From DASVDK01 sp036381125 [NCBI: Thermodesulfobacteriota bacterium] (lineage in GTDB: Bacteria; DASVDK01), in assembly GCA_036381125.1 (NCBI GenBank), contig DASVDK010000381.1, positions 1 to 16,372 of the forward strand: a stretch of DNA of 16,372 bases. The letters run 5' to 3'. Below, piece after piece: positions 6,998 to 13,686 of the stretch; the stretch's first letter is position 1; every line of letters starts with the position of its first letter. The notes beneath the pieces were generated by a model that searched no databases, had not been told where the DNA came from, and worked only from the letters and a program-made list of their open reading frames with translations. A program made the translations under genes and the position numbers.

Positions 6998-7969
6998 GTG
7001 GGCTCGCGCCAGATCGCCGTCCATCGGATCAGTACGGAGGCAACGGAGCGTCTCCGGTCATCGGCCGGCCGGATCGGAACCGTGCACTCGGCCTACGCGC
7101 GAACGATCAACCTCGAGATCGCGGGTGGCCGCCTCGTCAGCCTCCACGGCCCGGGGCCCGTCCTGTCGCCCTTCGGCCTCGAGTGCGCGGAGAGGCTCCC
7201 CTTCTCCGCCGCCTCGACCGGACGGGCGGTGTGGAGCGACGGCCGTGCCCTGTGGGTGGAGGGCTCGGACGCGCGGCTCGGGCTCCACGGCGCCGCGCGG
7301 TGGGACCCGGCCCTGCCGACGAGCCGCCGCGCCGACGCGGACGCGGCCGCGTCGCGCCTCCGGGCGATTGCGTCGGCCGCGCGGGACGACCCGGGTGCCG
7401 CGGGGCGCGGCCTGCTGCCGCTCCTGCCAAGGCTCCTCGGCCTCGAGACATGCGCGGCCGCCGGCACCCCCCCGTGGTCGCCCGTGTGCGAGCGTGCTCT
7501 CCCGGCGCTCGAGCGGCTGATCGAGGGCGGGCGGACGGGCACGGTGTCGGCGCTCCTCGACGCCGCGGAGACGCTGCTCGGCCTCGGTCCGGGACTCACC
7601 CCGTCGGGCGACGATGCGCTCGTCGGCTACGTCGCGGCGCTCTGGACCGCGGGGCCGTCGGGGCGCGCCCTCGTGCGCGACGTCGCCGCGCCCCTCGCCG
7701 AGCTTGCCGCCGCGAGAACCACCAGGCTGAGCCGGGAGATCCTCGGCTGCGCCGCGCGCGGTCTGGCCGCCGAACCGCTGGGGCGCCTCGCCCGCCGCGG
7801 CGACGTGGCGTCGGTGGCGGGGCTCCTGGCCTGCGGGGCGACCTCGGGGGGCGACTGCCTCGTCGGCTGGGCGGCCGGCCTCCAGGCGTCGCCCGCCCGA
7901 GGCGCCGTCACCTCGCGCCGGTCCACGCGATGCACCGGCACGCGCCGGGACTCCCGCGATGGTCCCTGA
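6998..7969 (+). CDS. allH: DUF2877 protein, oxamate carbamoyltransferase subunit AllH-like (YlbF family)
   Basis: Homologue of E. coli YlbF/AllH, the third subunit of oxamic transcarbamylase. The N-terminal GRIGTVHSAYARTINLEIAG then RLVSLHGPG aligns with the YlbF start. The family signature GLGPGLTPSGDDALVGY lies about two thirds along, and LLACGATSGGDCLVGWAAGL matches the C-terminal LLALGHTSGADTLLGF of YlbF. At 323 residues it is longer than YlbF (271), partly from an Arg/Thr-rich tail after the conserved domain. The start is uncertain: I use GTG at 6998, with AAGGGG 8 bases before it, because it puts about the same lead-in before the conserved core as in YlbF. Unlike in E. coli, it is transcribed divergently from the allF- and allG-like genes. 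The Yellow-like gene follows after 14 bases, apparently in the same transcript. Confidence 0.85.
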   Translation: MGSRQIAVHRISTEATERLRSSAGRIGTVHSAYARTINLEIAGGRLVSLHGPGPVLSPFGLECAERLPFSAASTGRAVWSDGRALWVEGSDARLGLHGAARWDPALPTSRRADADAAASRLRAIASAARDDPGAAGRGLLPLLPRLLGLETCAAAGTPPWSPVCERALPALERLIEGGRTGTVSALLDAAETLLGLGPGLTPSGDDALVGYVAALWTAGPSGRALVRDVAAPLAELAAARTTRLSREILGCAARGLAAEPLGRLARRGDVASVAGLLACGATSGGDCLVGWAAGLQASPARGAVTSRRSTRCTGTRRDSRDGP

Positions 7970-7983
7970 CAGGAGGGCGCGTC

Positions 7984-9210
7984 ATGCGGTGGGGACGGCT
8001 GGCAGGCGGGCTGGCGGTGGCCGGGGTGGCCGGCTGGTACGCACGCACGGGACGGTATGCGAGCGTTCGGTGGGATCACCCGGGCCGACCGCCCTACGAC
8101 GAGTCCCGCGGCGTGCGAGCGGGCGACCTGGAGGTGGTGCACGAGTTCCAGGGCGCCATGCCGACCGGGGTCACGGTGTCGCGCCAGGGGCGGGTCTTCG
8201 TGAACTACCCCCGCTGGGAGGACCCGGTCGACTTCACCGTGGCGGAGCTTCGCGAGGGGCGCGAGGAGCCCTTCCCCGACGCGGCGAGCCAGGGCGACGC
8301 CTCGCCCGACCAGCTCTTCTCGGTGCAGAGCGTCGTCGTCGACCCGGCCGATCGGCTCTGGGCGCTCGACACCGGCACCGTCGACCAGGCCCTCCGTGGG
8401 CGCGAGTGGGCCAAGCTCGTCGGCATCGACCTGGCCACCAACCGGATCGTCAAGACGATCCGCTTCCCGCCGGAGGTGGTGCACGGAGCGACCTACCTCA
8501 ACGACGTCCGCTTCGACCTGCGCCGCGGCGACGAGGGCATGGCCTTCATCACCGACTCGTCGTCGTCCGGGCCGAACGGCCTCATCGTCGTCGACCTCGC
8601 CTCCGGGCGGAGCTGGCGGAAGCTGAACGACCACCCCTCGGTGCGGCCGGACCCGGCGTTCTTCGCCGTGCTCGACGGCGGCCCCCTGCTGCTGCGCCCG
8701 AAGGATCGATTCCTGCCGAAGCGGGCCAGGACCGGCTCGGACGGGATCGCCATCGCGGCCGGCGGCACACGGCTCTTCTACTGCCCGCTCTCGAGCCGCA
8801 GCCTGTACAGCGTGAGCGTCGACGCCCTGGCCGACGAGGGCGCCTCCGACGCCGACGTGGCGCGGACGATCGAGCGCGAGGACCGGCGCTTCGCCTCCGA
8901 CGGGCTCGAGGCCGACCTGCAGGGCCGGATCTACCTCACCGACTGGGAGCACAACGCGATCGTCGTGCGGACGCCCGAGGGGCGGTACGAGACGCTCGTG
9001 TGGGACCCGCGCCTCTGGTGGCCCGACACGCTCAGCCTCTCGGACGACGGCTACCTGTACGTCACCGCGAACCAGCTCCATCGCCAGGCGAAGTTCCACC
9101 GGGGCCGGGACCTCAGGCGGCGCCCCTTCCACCTCTTCCGCCTGCCGGTGAACGCCACGCCGGTGCGCCTCTCACGCGAGGCGCCGCGCGCCGCGGCCGG
9201 AGGCACCTAG
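7984..9210 (+). CDS. Yellow/major royal jelly protein family beta-propeller protein, exported or membrane-anchored
   Basis: 408 residues. The N-terminus RLAGGLAVAGVAGW is a hydrophobic segment after a short basic start with no clear signal-peptidase site, so a signal anchor is likely and the bulk is probably periplasmic. The rest follows the MRJP/Yellow pattern: MPTGVTVSRQGRVFVNYPRW, LFSVQSVVVDPADRLWALDTG, TYLNDVRFD, GMAFITDSSSSGPNGLIVVD, SDGIAIAAGGTRLFYCPLSS, SDGLEADLQGRIYLTDWEHN and WPDTLSLSDDGYLYVTAN. These repeat as blades of a six-bladed propeller. Bacterial members are often labelled dopachrome-tautomerase-related or gluconolactonase-like; the activity is unknown. AGGAGGG precedes the ATG by about 7 bases, giving a firm start. 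It follows the allH-like gene by 14 bases, so it may be co-regulated with the ring-opening operon, although no functional link is known. Confidence 0.85.
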   Translation: MRWGRLAGGLAVAGVAGWYARTGRYASVRWDHPGRPPYDESRGVRAGDLEVVHEFQGAMPTGVTVSRQGRVFVNYPRWEDPVDFTVAELREGREEPFPDAASQGDASPDQLFSVQSVVVDPADRLWALDTGTVDQALRGREWAKLVGIDLATNRIVKTIRFPPEVVHGATYLNDVRFDLRRGDEGMAFITDSSSSGPNGLIVVDLASGRSWRKLNDHPSVRPDPAFFAVLDGGPLLLRPKDRFLPKRARTGSDGIAIAAGGTRLFYCPLSSRSLYSVSVDALADEGASDADVARTIEREDRRFASDGLEADLQGRIYLTDWEHNAIVVRTPEGRYETLVWDPRLWWPDTLSLSDDGYLYVTANQLHRQAKFHRGRDLRRRPFHLFRLPVNATPVRLSREAPRAAAGGT

Positions 9211-9231
9211 GCCGCGCCGGCGGGCGCGGCC
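9210..9231 (+). terminator. GC hairpin at the end of the Yellow-like gene
   Basis: A perfect 9-bp stem (GGCCGCGCC at 9210-9218, GGCGCGGCC at 9223-9231) with a 4-base GGCG loop begins on the last base of the stop codon. No T-run follows (only GCTT), so it would be a weak or factor-assisted terminator. It ends 7 bases before the -35 of the next gene, which suits insulation of the two units. Confidence 0.55.
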
Positions 9232-9238
9232 GCGAGGC

Positions 9239-9267
9239 TTGACGCGCGCGCCATATCGTAATATATA
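9239..9267 (+). promoter_or_regulatory. Sigma-70-type promoter of the Rrf2 gene, probably giving leaderless mRNA
   Basis: TTGACG (9239-9244) and TATATA (9262-9267) are 17 bases apart, each one or two changes from consensus. The expected start, about 7 bases after the -10 box, falls on or one base before the A of the ATG at 9275. No Shine-Dalgarno sequence precedes that ATG. The patch 9251-9274 is strikingly AT-rich for this window. Confidence 0.75.
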
Positions 9268-9274
9268 AAGTTAC
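9258..9274. promoter_or_regulatory. Dyad GTAA-N9-TTAC over the -10 box, candidate Rrf2 operator
   Basis: GTAA at 9258-9261 and TTAC at 9271-9274 are inverted copies around the -10 element. Rrf2 proteins often repress their own gene from AT-rich dyads at the promoter. The arms are short, so this is suggestive only. Confidence 0.35.
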
Positions 9275-9727
9275 ATGAAGCGAAGCGGCCGGTTCGCCGT
9301 CGCCTTGCACGTCCTCGTCCATCTGGCCGAGTCGCCGGACGAGCCCGCGACGTCCGAGCATCTGGCCCGGTGCGCGCGGACCAACCCGGTCGTCGTCCGC
9401 CGGACCATGGCCGGGCTGCGCGAGGCCGGGCTCGTGACGTCGGCGCGCGGTCCCGGCGGCGGCTGGAGGCTCGCGCGCGACGCCGGGTCCGTCACCCTAC
9501 GCGATGTGTACGCGGCCCTGGGCGAGAGGCTGCTCTTCGCGACCGGGAAGGCGCCGGTGAACCCGGGCTGCGTGGTCGAGCACGCGCTCACGGGCGCGCT
9601 CGACGACTTCTTTCGCCGCGCCGAGGCGACGCTGGCGGAGCGCTTCGGTCGCATCACCCTGGCCGACCTGTCGGCCGATATCGGCCGCCTGACGGCGCAA
9701 CGCCGCGGGCGCAGGAAGGGAACGTAG
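9275..9727 (+). CDS. Rrf2 family transcriptional regulator (YwnA-like, no Fe-S cysteine triad)
   Basis: 150 residues, usual for Rrf2. The winged helix-turn-helix covers about residues 5-70: FAVALHVLVHLAE, PATSEHLARCARTNPVVVRR, TMAGLREAGLVTSARGPGGG and WRLARDAGSVTLRDVYAAL, with the standard G-P-G-G-G wing. The C-terminal part has one cysteine (C99, in VNPGCVVEHAL) and the HTH has another (C33). The three closely spaced cysteines that hold the cluster in IscR/NsrR/RirA are missing, so an Fe-S sensor is unlikely; a thiol-based or ligand-sensing role is possible. It probably controls itself and the flavoprotein gene 2 bases downstream. The promoter appears to give a leaderless mRNA. Confidence 0.9.
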   Translation: MKRSGRFAVALHVLVHLAESPDEPATSEHLARCARTNPVVVRRTMAGLREAGLVTSARGPGGGWRLARDAGSVTLRDVYAALGERLLFATGKAPVNPGCVVEHALTGALDDFFRRAEATLAERFGRITLADLSADIGRLTAQRRGRRKGT

Positions 9728-9728
9728 C

Positions 9729-10634
9729 ATGTCGCACGACGCCATCGTCGTCGGAGGGAGCTTCGCCGGCCTCTCGGCCGCCATGCACCTCGCGCGCGCC
9801 CGTCGTCGGGTCCTCGTGATCGATGCCGGGCGGCCGCGCAACCGCTTCGCGCGAGCCTCGCACGGGTTCCTGGGGCAGGACGGCCGGGCTCCCGCCGCGA
9901 TCATCGAGGACGCCCGGGCGCAGGTTCTGGCCTACCCGACGGCCCGGCTCGTCCGGGGCGAGGCCACCCACGCGACCCCGACGGGGGACGGCTTCGAGGT
10001 CGCGCTCGCCTCGGGAGAGCGCGTGACCGCCTCCCGCCTGATCCTCGCCACCGGCGTCGAGGACGAGCTGCCCGACGTGCCCGGGCTCAAGGAGCGCTGG
10101 GGCGCGAGCGTCCTCCACTGCCCCTACTGTCACGGCTACGAGGTCGCGGGCGGGCGGCTCGGCGTGCTGGCCACGGGCGCGATGGCGCTGCACCAGGCCA
10201 TGCTCGTCCCCGATTGGGGGGAGGTGACGCTGTTCACCAACGGCGCGATCGAGCTGGACGACGGCCGGCGCGCGGCGTTGCGGGCGCGCGGCGTACGGAT
10301 CGAGGCCGAGCCGGTCGAGGCGCTCGTGGGGGACACGCCCGCGCTCGCGGGGGTCAGGCTGCGAGGCGGCCGGTTCGTGCCGCTCGACGCCCTCTTCACG
10401 GCGTCCCGCACCAGGATGGCGAGCCCGCTGGCCGAGCAGCTCGGTTGCGCCTTCGAGGAGGGCCCGTTCGGCCCCGTCATCCGCACCGACGAGTTCAAGG
10501 AGACGAGCGTGCCGGGCGTCTACGCGGCGGGCGATGCCGCGCGCGCCCGTCACAACGCCACCTACGCGTCGGCGGACGGGGTGACGGCGGGCATCTTCGC
10601 CCATCAATCCCTGATCGTGCCGAGGCCTGCCTGA
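9729..10634 (+). CDS. Thioredoxin reductase-like FAD protein with CPYC redox motif, probable dithiol oxidase type
   Basis: 301-residue flavoprotein. FAD binding is shown by AIVVGGSFAGLSAAMHLA (5-22), VLVIDAG (28-34), ILATGVEDELPDVPG (105-119) and the C-terminal VPGVYAAGDA (261-270). The redox pair is C131/C134 in HCPYCHGYE. This CxxCHGYE form is typical of the GliT/HlmI-like dithiol oxidases and their bacterial relatives. The second nucleotide site is weak: where thioredoxin reductases have GGGDSA and HRR, this protein has GVLATGAMALHQA (145-157) and TLFTNGAIELDD. NADPH use is therefore doubtful and oxygen-dependent oxidation of a small dithiol is possible. The start ATG follows GGAAGGG; the gene is 1 base after the Rrf2 stop and clearly co-transcribed. 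The substrate is unknown; no biosynthetic cluster is visible beside it. Confidence 0.88.
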   Translation: MSHDAIVVGGSFAGLSAAMHLARARRRVLVIDAGRPRNRFARASHGFLGQDGRAPAAIIEDARAQVLAYPTARLVRGEATHATPTGDGFEVALASGERVTASRLILATGVEDELPDVPGLKERWGASVLHCPYCHGYEVAGGRLGVLATGAMALHQAMLVPDWGEVTLFTNGAIELDDGRRAALRARGVRIEAEPVEALVGDTPALAGVRLRGGRFVPLDALFTASRTRMASPLAEQLGCAFEEGPFGPVIRTDEFKETSVPGVYAAGDAARARHNATYASADGVTAGIFAHQSLIVPRPA

Positions 10635-10646
10635 GGCGTCCCTGCC

Positions 10647-11048
10647 CTACGCCGCCCCGAGGAGGCGCGTGACCGCCCCGTGCGCGAGCGTGACGGCCGG
10701 CTCGACCCCGAGCACGACCCGGTACCGGTGGCCGAGGCCGGGTGGGCCCTCGGCCGGTGCGACGAGCGCCCGCGCCTCCTCGCGCAGGGCGCGGATCTCG
10801 TCGGCCGTCACCGGATCGTCGGCATCGAGCGCCTCGTCGATGCGCACGACGAGCGTCGAGAGCGGCCGGAGCCAGGCGAACCAGGGGTGCTCGATCAGCA
10901 TCTGGAGCATCTCGCCGGCCGAAACCGTCCGGCCGTGGTCGCGCTCGTACGTCGCGCGCTCGGCGTCGACGAGCGCCTTGTGCAGCCGCAGGAGCGCCTG
11001 CCGCAGGTCGCGGAGGGCGGTCGCGTCGTGGTCGACGTATCTTGACAT
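10647..11048 (-). CDS. Small helical protein of unknown function (133 aa)
   Basis: I do not recognise a named family. The protein starts MSRYVDHDATALRDLRQALL and is mostly amphipathic helix: RLHKALVDAERATYERDHGR, SAGEMLQMLIEHPWFAWLRP, LSTLVVRIDEALDADDPVTA, then EIRALREEARALVAP. It ends GHRYRVVLGVEPAVTLAHGA. There is no signal peptide or membrane segment. Codon use matches its neighbours and the sequence looks like a real folded protein. I chose the ATG at 11048 because AGAGGTGG lies about 10 bases upstream; an open frame continues further but would run into the promoter and start of the ABC gene. It is convergent with the flavoprotein gene (12-base gap) and divergent from the ABC operon (88-base gap), so it stands alone. 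Confidence 0.75.
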   Translation of the reverse strand: MSRYVDHDATALRDLRQALLRLHKALVDAERATYERDHGRTVSAGEMLQMLIEHPWFAWLRPLSTLVVRIDEALDADDPVTADEIRALREEARALVAPAEGPPGLGHRYRVVLGVEPAVTLAHGAVTRLLGAA

Positions 11049-11083
11049 GCCGCTCGCCCACCTCTCTGGTAGACTGGTCAACG

Positions 11084-11107
11084 TTGCACGTCGTTGCATT
11101 GCACGTC
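11084..11107. repeat. Direct repeats TTGCACGTC in the 88-bp divergent gap upstream of the ABC/UbiD operon
   Basis: TTGCACGTC occurs at 11084-11092 and again at 11099-11107 (15-base period), with another TTGCA at 11094-11098 between them. The palindrome CAACGTTG (11079-11086) overlaps the first copy. The pattern lies 30-53 bases before the substrate-binding protein start and could be a regulator site for it or for the divergent small gene. Confidence 0.4.
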
Positions 11108-11136
11108 TCGTTCCACGGGATCGGGGGGACCGGGAG

Positions 11137-12132
11137 ATGACGACGATCCGGATCTGGATCGCGGCCGTGCTCGCCGTGGCGGCGGTGCTGGCCACGGGCC
11201 CGGCGGACGCCGCGGCGCCGCTCAAGAAGATCAGCTTCCTCACCAACTACGTCTTCCACGGCCGGCACTCGCCGTACTTCGTCGGCCTCGAGAAGGGCTT
11301 CTACCGGGAGGCCGGCTTCGACATCCAGATCTCCCCGGCCACCGGCAGCGGCTTCGTCGTGTCGGCCGTCGACGGCGGCAAGGCCGACTACGGCATGGCC
11401 GAGGCCACGCCGGTCGTCCAGGCCGTGGCCAAGGGGGCCAGGGTCAAGGGCTTCGCCGTCTTCATGGACATCACGACGAGCGGCCTCGCCTCGCTCGCCC
11501 CCTATCCGACGCCCGATTCGGTTGCCGGCAAGACGATCGCCGCCTCGCTGACCGACAGCGCCCGGATCATCCTGCCGATCATCTTCAGCCAGAAGGGGCT
11601 CGACCCCGCGTCGATCAGGTGGGAGGCGGCCGATCCGGGCGTCTACTTCTCGCTCCTGCTCGACGGGCGGGTGGACCTCTTCACCGCCTCGATCGACGGT
11701 GACGTGCCGGCGCTCGCGCGGGTTGCCGAGCCGCGGGGCAAGAGCGTGCACTTCGCCTCGTTCGCCGACTGGGGCTACGATGTCTTCGGGTACTTCCTCG
11801 TGGCCAGCGCCGACCGGATCGCCAGACAACCGGACGAGGTGCGAGCCTTCGCCTCCGCCACGGCCAGGGCCGTGACGTACGCGATCCGGAACCCGGAGGA
11901 GGCGGCCCGGATCATGGTCAAGCACAACCCCACGCTGAACTACGACACGACGCTCGCGCAGTGGCGCCAGTCGATCAAGGCGATCGACACGCCGTACGTG
12001 AAGCGGCACGGCTACGGCGTGGCCACGCCCGACCGCATCCAGCGGACGATCGACCTCGTCAAGCAGGCCTTCAAGCTCGACGCGTCGCTCGAGCCGGCCG
12101 ACGTCTACGCCACCGGCCTCGTCGCACCCTAG
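11137..12132 (+). CDS. ABC transporter substrate-binding protein, NMT1/THI5-like
   Basis: Periplasmic binding protein of 331 residues. A signal peptide is clear: a short basic start, a hydrophobic stretch IWIAAVLAVAAVLATG, and a likely cut after ADAAA near residue 27. The mature N-terminus KKISFLTNYVFHGRHSPYFV then GLEKGFYREAGFDIQI is the NMT1/THI5 signature, followed by the ADYGMAEATPVVQAVAKGA region and a C-terminal helix set with KHNPTLNYDTTLAQWRQSI. Family members bind small organic solutes such as pyrimidine thiamin precursors, sulfonates or aromatic acids. This copy has no visible feature that fixes the ligand. The ATG at 11137 has GGGGGGA and GGGAG upstream. The ATPase, permease and UbiD genes follow in order, giving a complete importer plus enzyme. 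Confidence 0.9.
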   Translation: MTTIRIWIAAVLAVAAVLATGPADAAAPLKKISFLTNYVFHGRHSPYFVGLEKGFYREAGFDIQISPATGSGFVVSAVDGGKADYGMAEATPVVQAVAKGARVKGFAVFMDITTSGLASLAPYPTPDSVAGKTIAASLTDSARIILPIIFSQKGLDPASIRWEAADPGVYFSLLLDGRVDLFTASIDGDVPALARVAEPRGKSVHFASFADWGYDVFGYFLVASADRIARQPDEVRAFASATARAVTYAIRNPEEAARIMVKHNPTLNYDTTLAQWRQSIKAIDTPYVKRHGYGVATPDRIQRTIDLVKQAFKLDASLEPADVYATGLVAP

Positions 12133-12148
12133 CGCAGCCGCCCGGCGC

Positions 12149-12907
12149 ATGTCGTCTGCCGCCATCACCGTCGATGGCCTGGCCAAGTCCTTCGGGGCGA
12201 GCCAGGCCATCCGGGACCTCTCGTTCGAGGTCCGCGAGAACGAATTCGTCACCCTCGTCGGCCCGAGCGGCTGCGGCAAGTCCACCTGCCTTCGGATCGT
12301 GGCCGGCCTCGTCGCGCCGACGAGCGGCCGCGTCGAGGTCCGCGGCCGGCCGGTCACCGGCCCCCTGCGGCACGTCGGCATGGTCTTCCAGTCGCCGGTG
12401 CTCCTGCCGTGGCGCAACGCGCTCGGCAACGTCCTCTTCACGGCCGAGATGGCGGGCGAGTCCCCCCGCGACCATCAGCCGCGCGCGCTCGAGCTGATCC
12501 GGCTCGCGAAGCTCGACGGCTTCGAGCGGAGCTACCCGCACGAGCTGTCGGGCGGGATGCAGCAACGGGTGGCGATCTGCCGTGCGCTGCTCCTCGGGCC
12601 GTCGCTGCTCTTGATGGACGAGCCGTTCGGCGCACTCGACATCATGACGCGCGAGCAGATGGGCTTCGAGCTGCAGCGCATCTGGAGCGCGACGCGGACG
12701 ACCGTGCTCTTCGTGACCCACAGCATCACGGAAGCGGTCCTCCTCTCCGACACGATCGTCGTCATGACCGCCAGGCCCGGCACCGCACGGGCCGTCATCA
12801 AGGTCGACCTGCCGCGCCCGCGCGACGCGGGCACGCTGCGCGATCCCCGCTTCGTCGAGCTGGCCGCGGCGGTGCGCGACAACATCGAGGCGCAGTGGGT
12901 GGAATGA
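12149..12907 (+). CDS. ABC transporter ATP-binding protein, nitrate/sulfonate/taurine type
   Basis: Cytoplasmic ATPase of 252 residues that powers the importer. All motifs are intact: Walker A GPSGCGKST, Q-loop VFQSPVLLPWRNALGNV, signature LSGGMQQRVAICRALL, Walker B LLLMDEPFGALD, and the switch histidine in VTHSITEA. The LLPWRNALGNV and DEPFGALDIMTRE sequences are typical of the SsuB/TauB/NrtD group, matching the NMT1-type binding protein upstream. It starts 17 bases after the binding-protein stop, without a strong Shine-Dalgarno site, and its stop overlaps the permease start (ATGA). Confidence 0.95.
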   Translation: MSSAAITVDGLAKSFGASQAIRDLSFEVRENEFVTLVGPSGCGKSTCLRIVAGLVAPTSGRVEVRGRPVTGPLRHVGMVFQSPVLLPWRNALGNVLFTAEMAGESPRDHQPRALELIRLAKLDGFERSYPHELSGGMQQRVAICRALLLGPSLLLMDEPFGALDIMTREQMGFELQRIWSATRTTVLFVTHSITEAVLLSDTIVVMTARPGTARAVIKVDLPRPRDAGTLRDPRFVELAAAVRDNIEAQWVE

Positions 12908-13674
12908 CGCCGCCCGGACCCCTGCGGAGCGCCGCCGAGACGGCGGCCGGCGTGGTCGCGCTGGTACTGCTCTGGCAGTTCGGGGCGCCGGCGGCCGGCA
13001 TCCCCGACTACGTGCTCCCCCTGCCCTCGGTCATCGCTGCCCGGTTCTGGGAGACCCTGCCGGTCCAGGCGCAGCACATCGGCGTGACCGCGGCGCGCAC
13101 CACGCTCGGGCTCCTCATGGCGCTCGTCGGCGGGGTCCTCCTCGCGCTGGCGGTCATCTACGTGCGGCCCCTCAAGGCGATCCTCGTGCCCATCCTCGCC
13201 GCCTTCAACAGCATTCCCAAGATCGCCATCGCGCCGCTCTTCGTCATCTGGTTCGGCCTCGGGGCGGAGCCGAAGGTGCTCCTCGCCTTCCTGCTCGCCC
13301 TCTTCCCCATCTTCGTGAACTCGGTCACCGGCCTCGGCGAGATCGAGCCCGACATGCTGGACCTCGCGCGCCTGTCGGGCGGCAACGAGTGGCGGATCTT
13401 CACGAAGGTCCGGCTGCGCAACGCGGTCCCGTACCTGACCGACGCCCTCAAGGTCGCCTTCCCGCTCGCCCTCGTGGGGACGATCGTCGGCGAGTTCATC
13501 GGCGGCAACGTCGGGGTCGGCTACCTGATCCTCTCGGGACAGTTCAACCTCGACACCCCGCTCGTCTTCGCCTGCCTGCTGTCGATCACGCTCTTCACGA
13601 CGCTCGCCGTCGGCGCGGTGGCGCTCCTCGAGCGGGTCTTCCTCCGGTGGCGCCCGTCGCGCCGCCGGCGGTAG
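12904..13674 (+). CDS. ABC transporter permease, SsuC/TauC-like
   Basis: Inner-membrane subunit of 256 residues with about six hydrophobic segments: ETAAGVVALVLLWQFGAP, TTLGLLMALVGGVLLALAVI, AILVPILAAFNSIPKIAIA, LLAFLLALFPIFVNSV, FPLALVGTIVGEFIGG and LVFACLLSITLFTTLAVGAV. The cytoplasmic EAA-like loop that contacts the ATPase is present as MLDLARLSGGNEWRIFTKVR followed by LRNAVPYLTDAL. Translation is coupled to the ATPase by a 4-base ATGA overlap. It presumably forms a homodimer with two copies of the ATPase. Confidence 0.94.
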   Translation: MTPPGPLRSAAETAAGVVALVLLWQFGAPAAGIPDYVLPLPSVIAARFWETLPVQAQHIGVTAARTTLGLLMALVGGVLLALAVIYVRPLKAILVPILAAFNSIPKIAIAPLFVIWFGLGAEPKVLLAFLLALFPIFVNSVTGLGEIEPDMLDLARLSGGNEWRIFTKVRLRNAVPYLTDALKVAFPLALVGTIVGEFIGGNVGVGYLILSGQFNLDTPLVFACLLSITLFTTLAVGAVALLERVFLRWRPSRRRR

Positions 13675-13686
13675 GAGCAGTCCCCC

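Noticed and set aside
11042-11047. Perfect TTGACA on the plus strand upstream of the ABC operon
   Set aside because: It overlaps the start codon of the divergent small gene, and the best -10 (TAGACT at 11070-11075) is 22 bases away, too far for a working pair.
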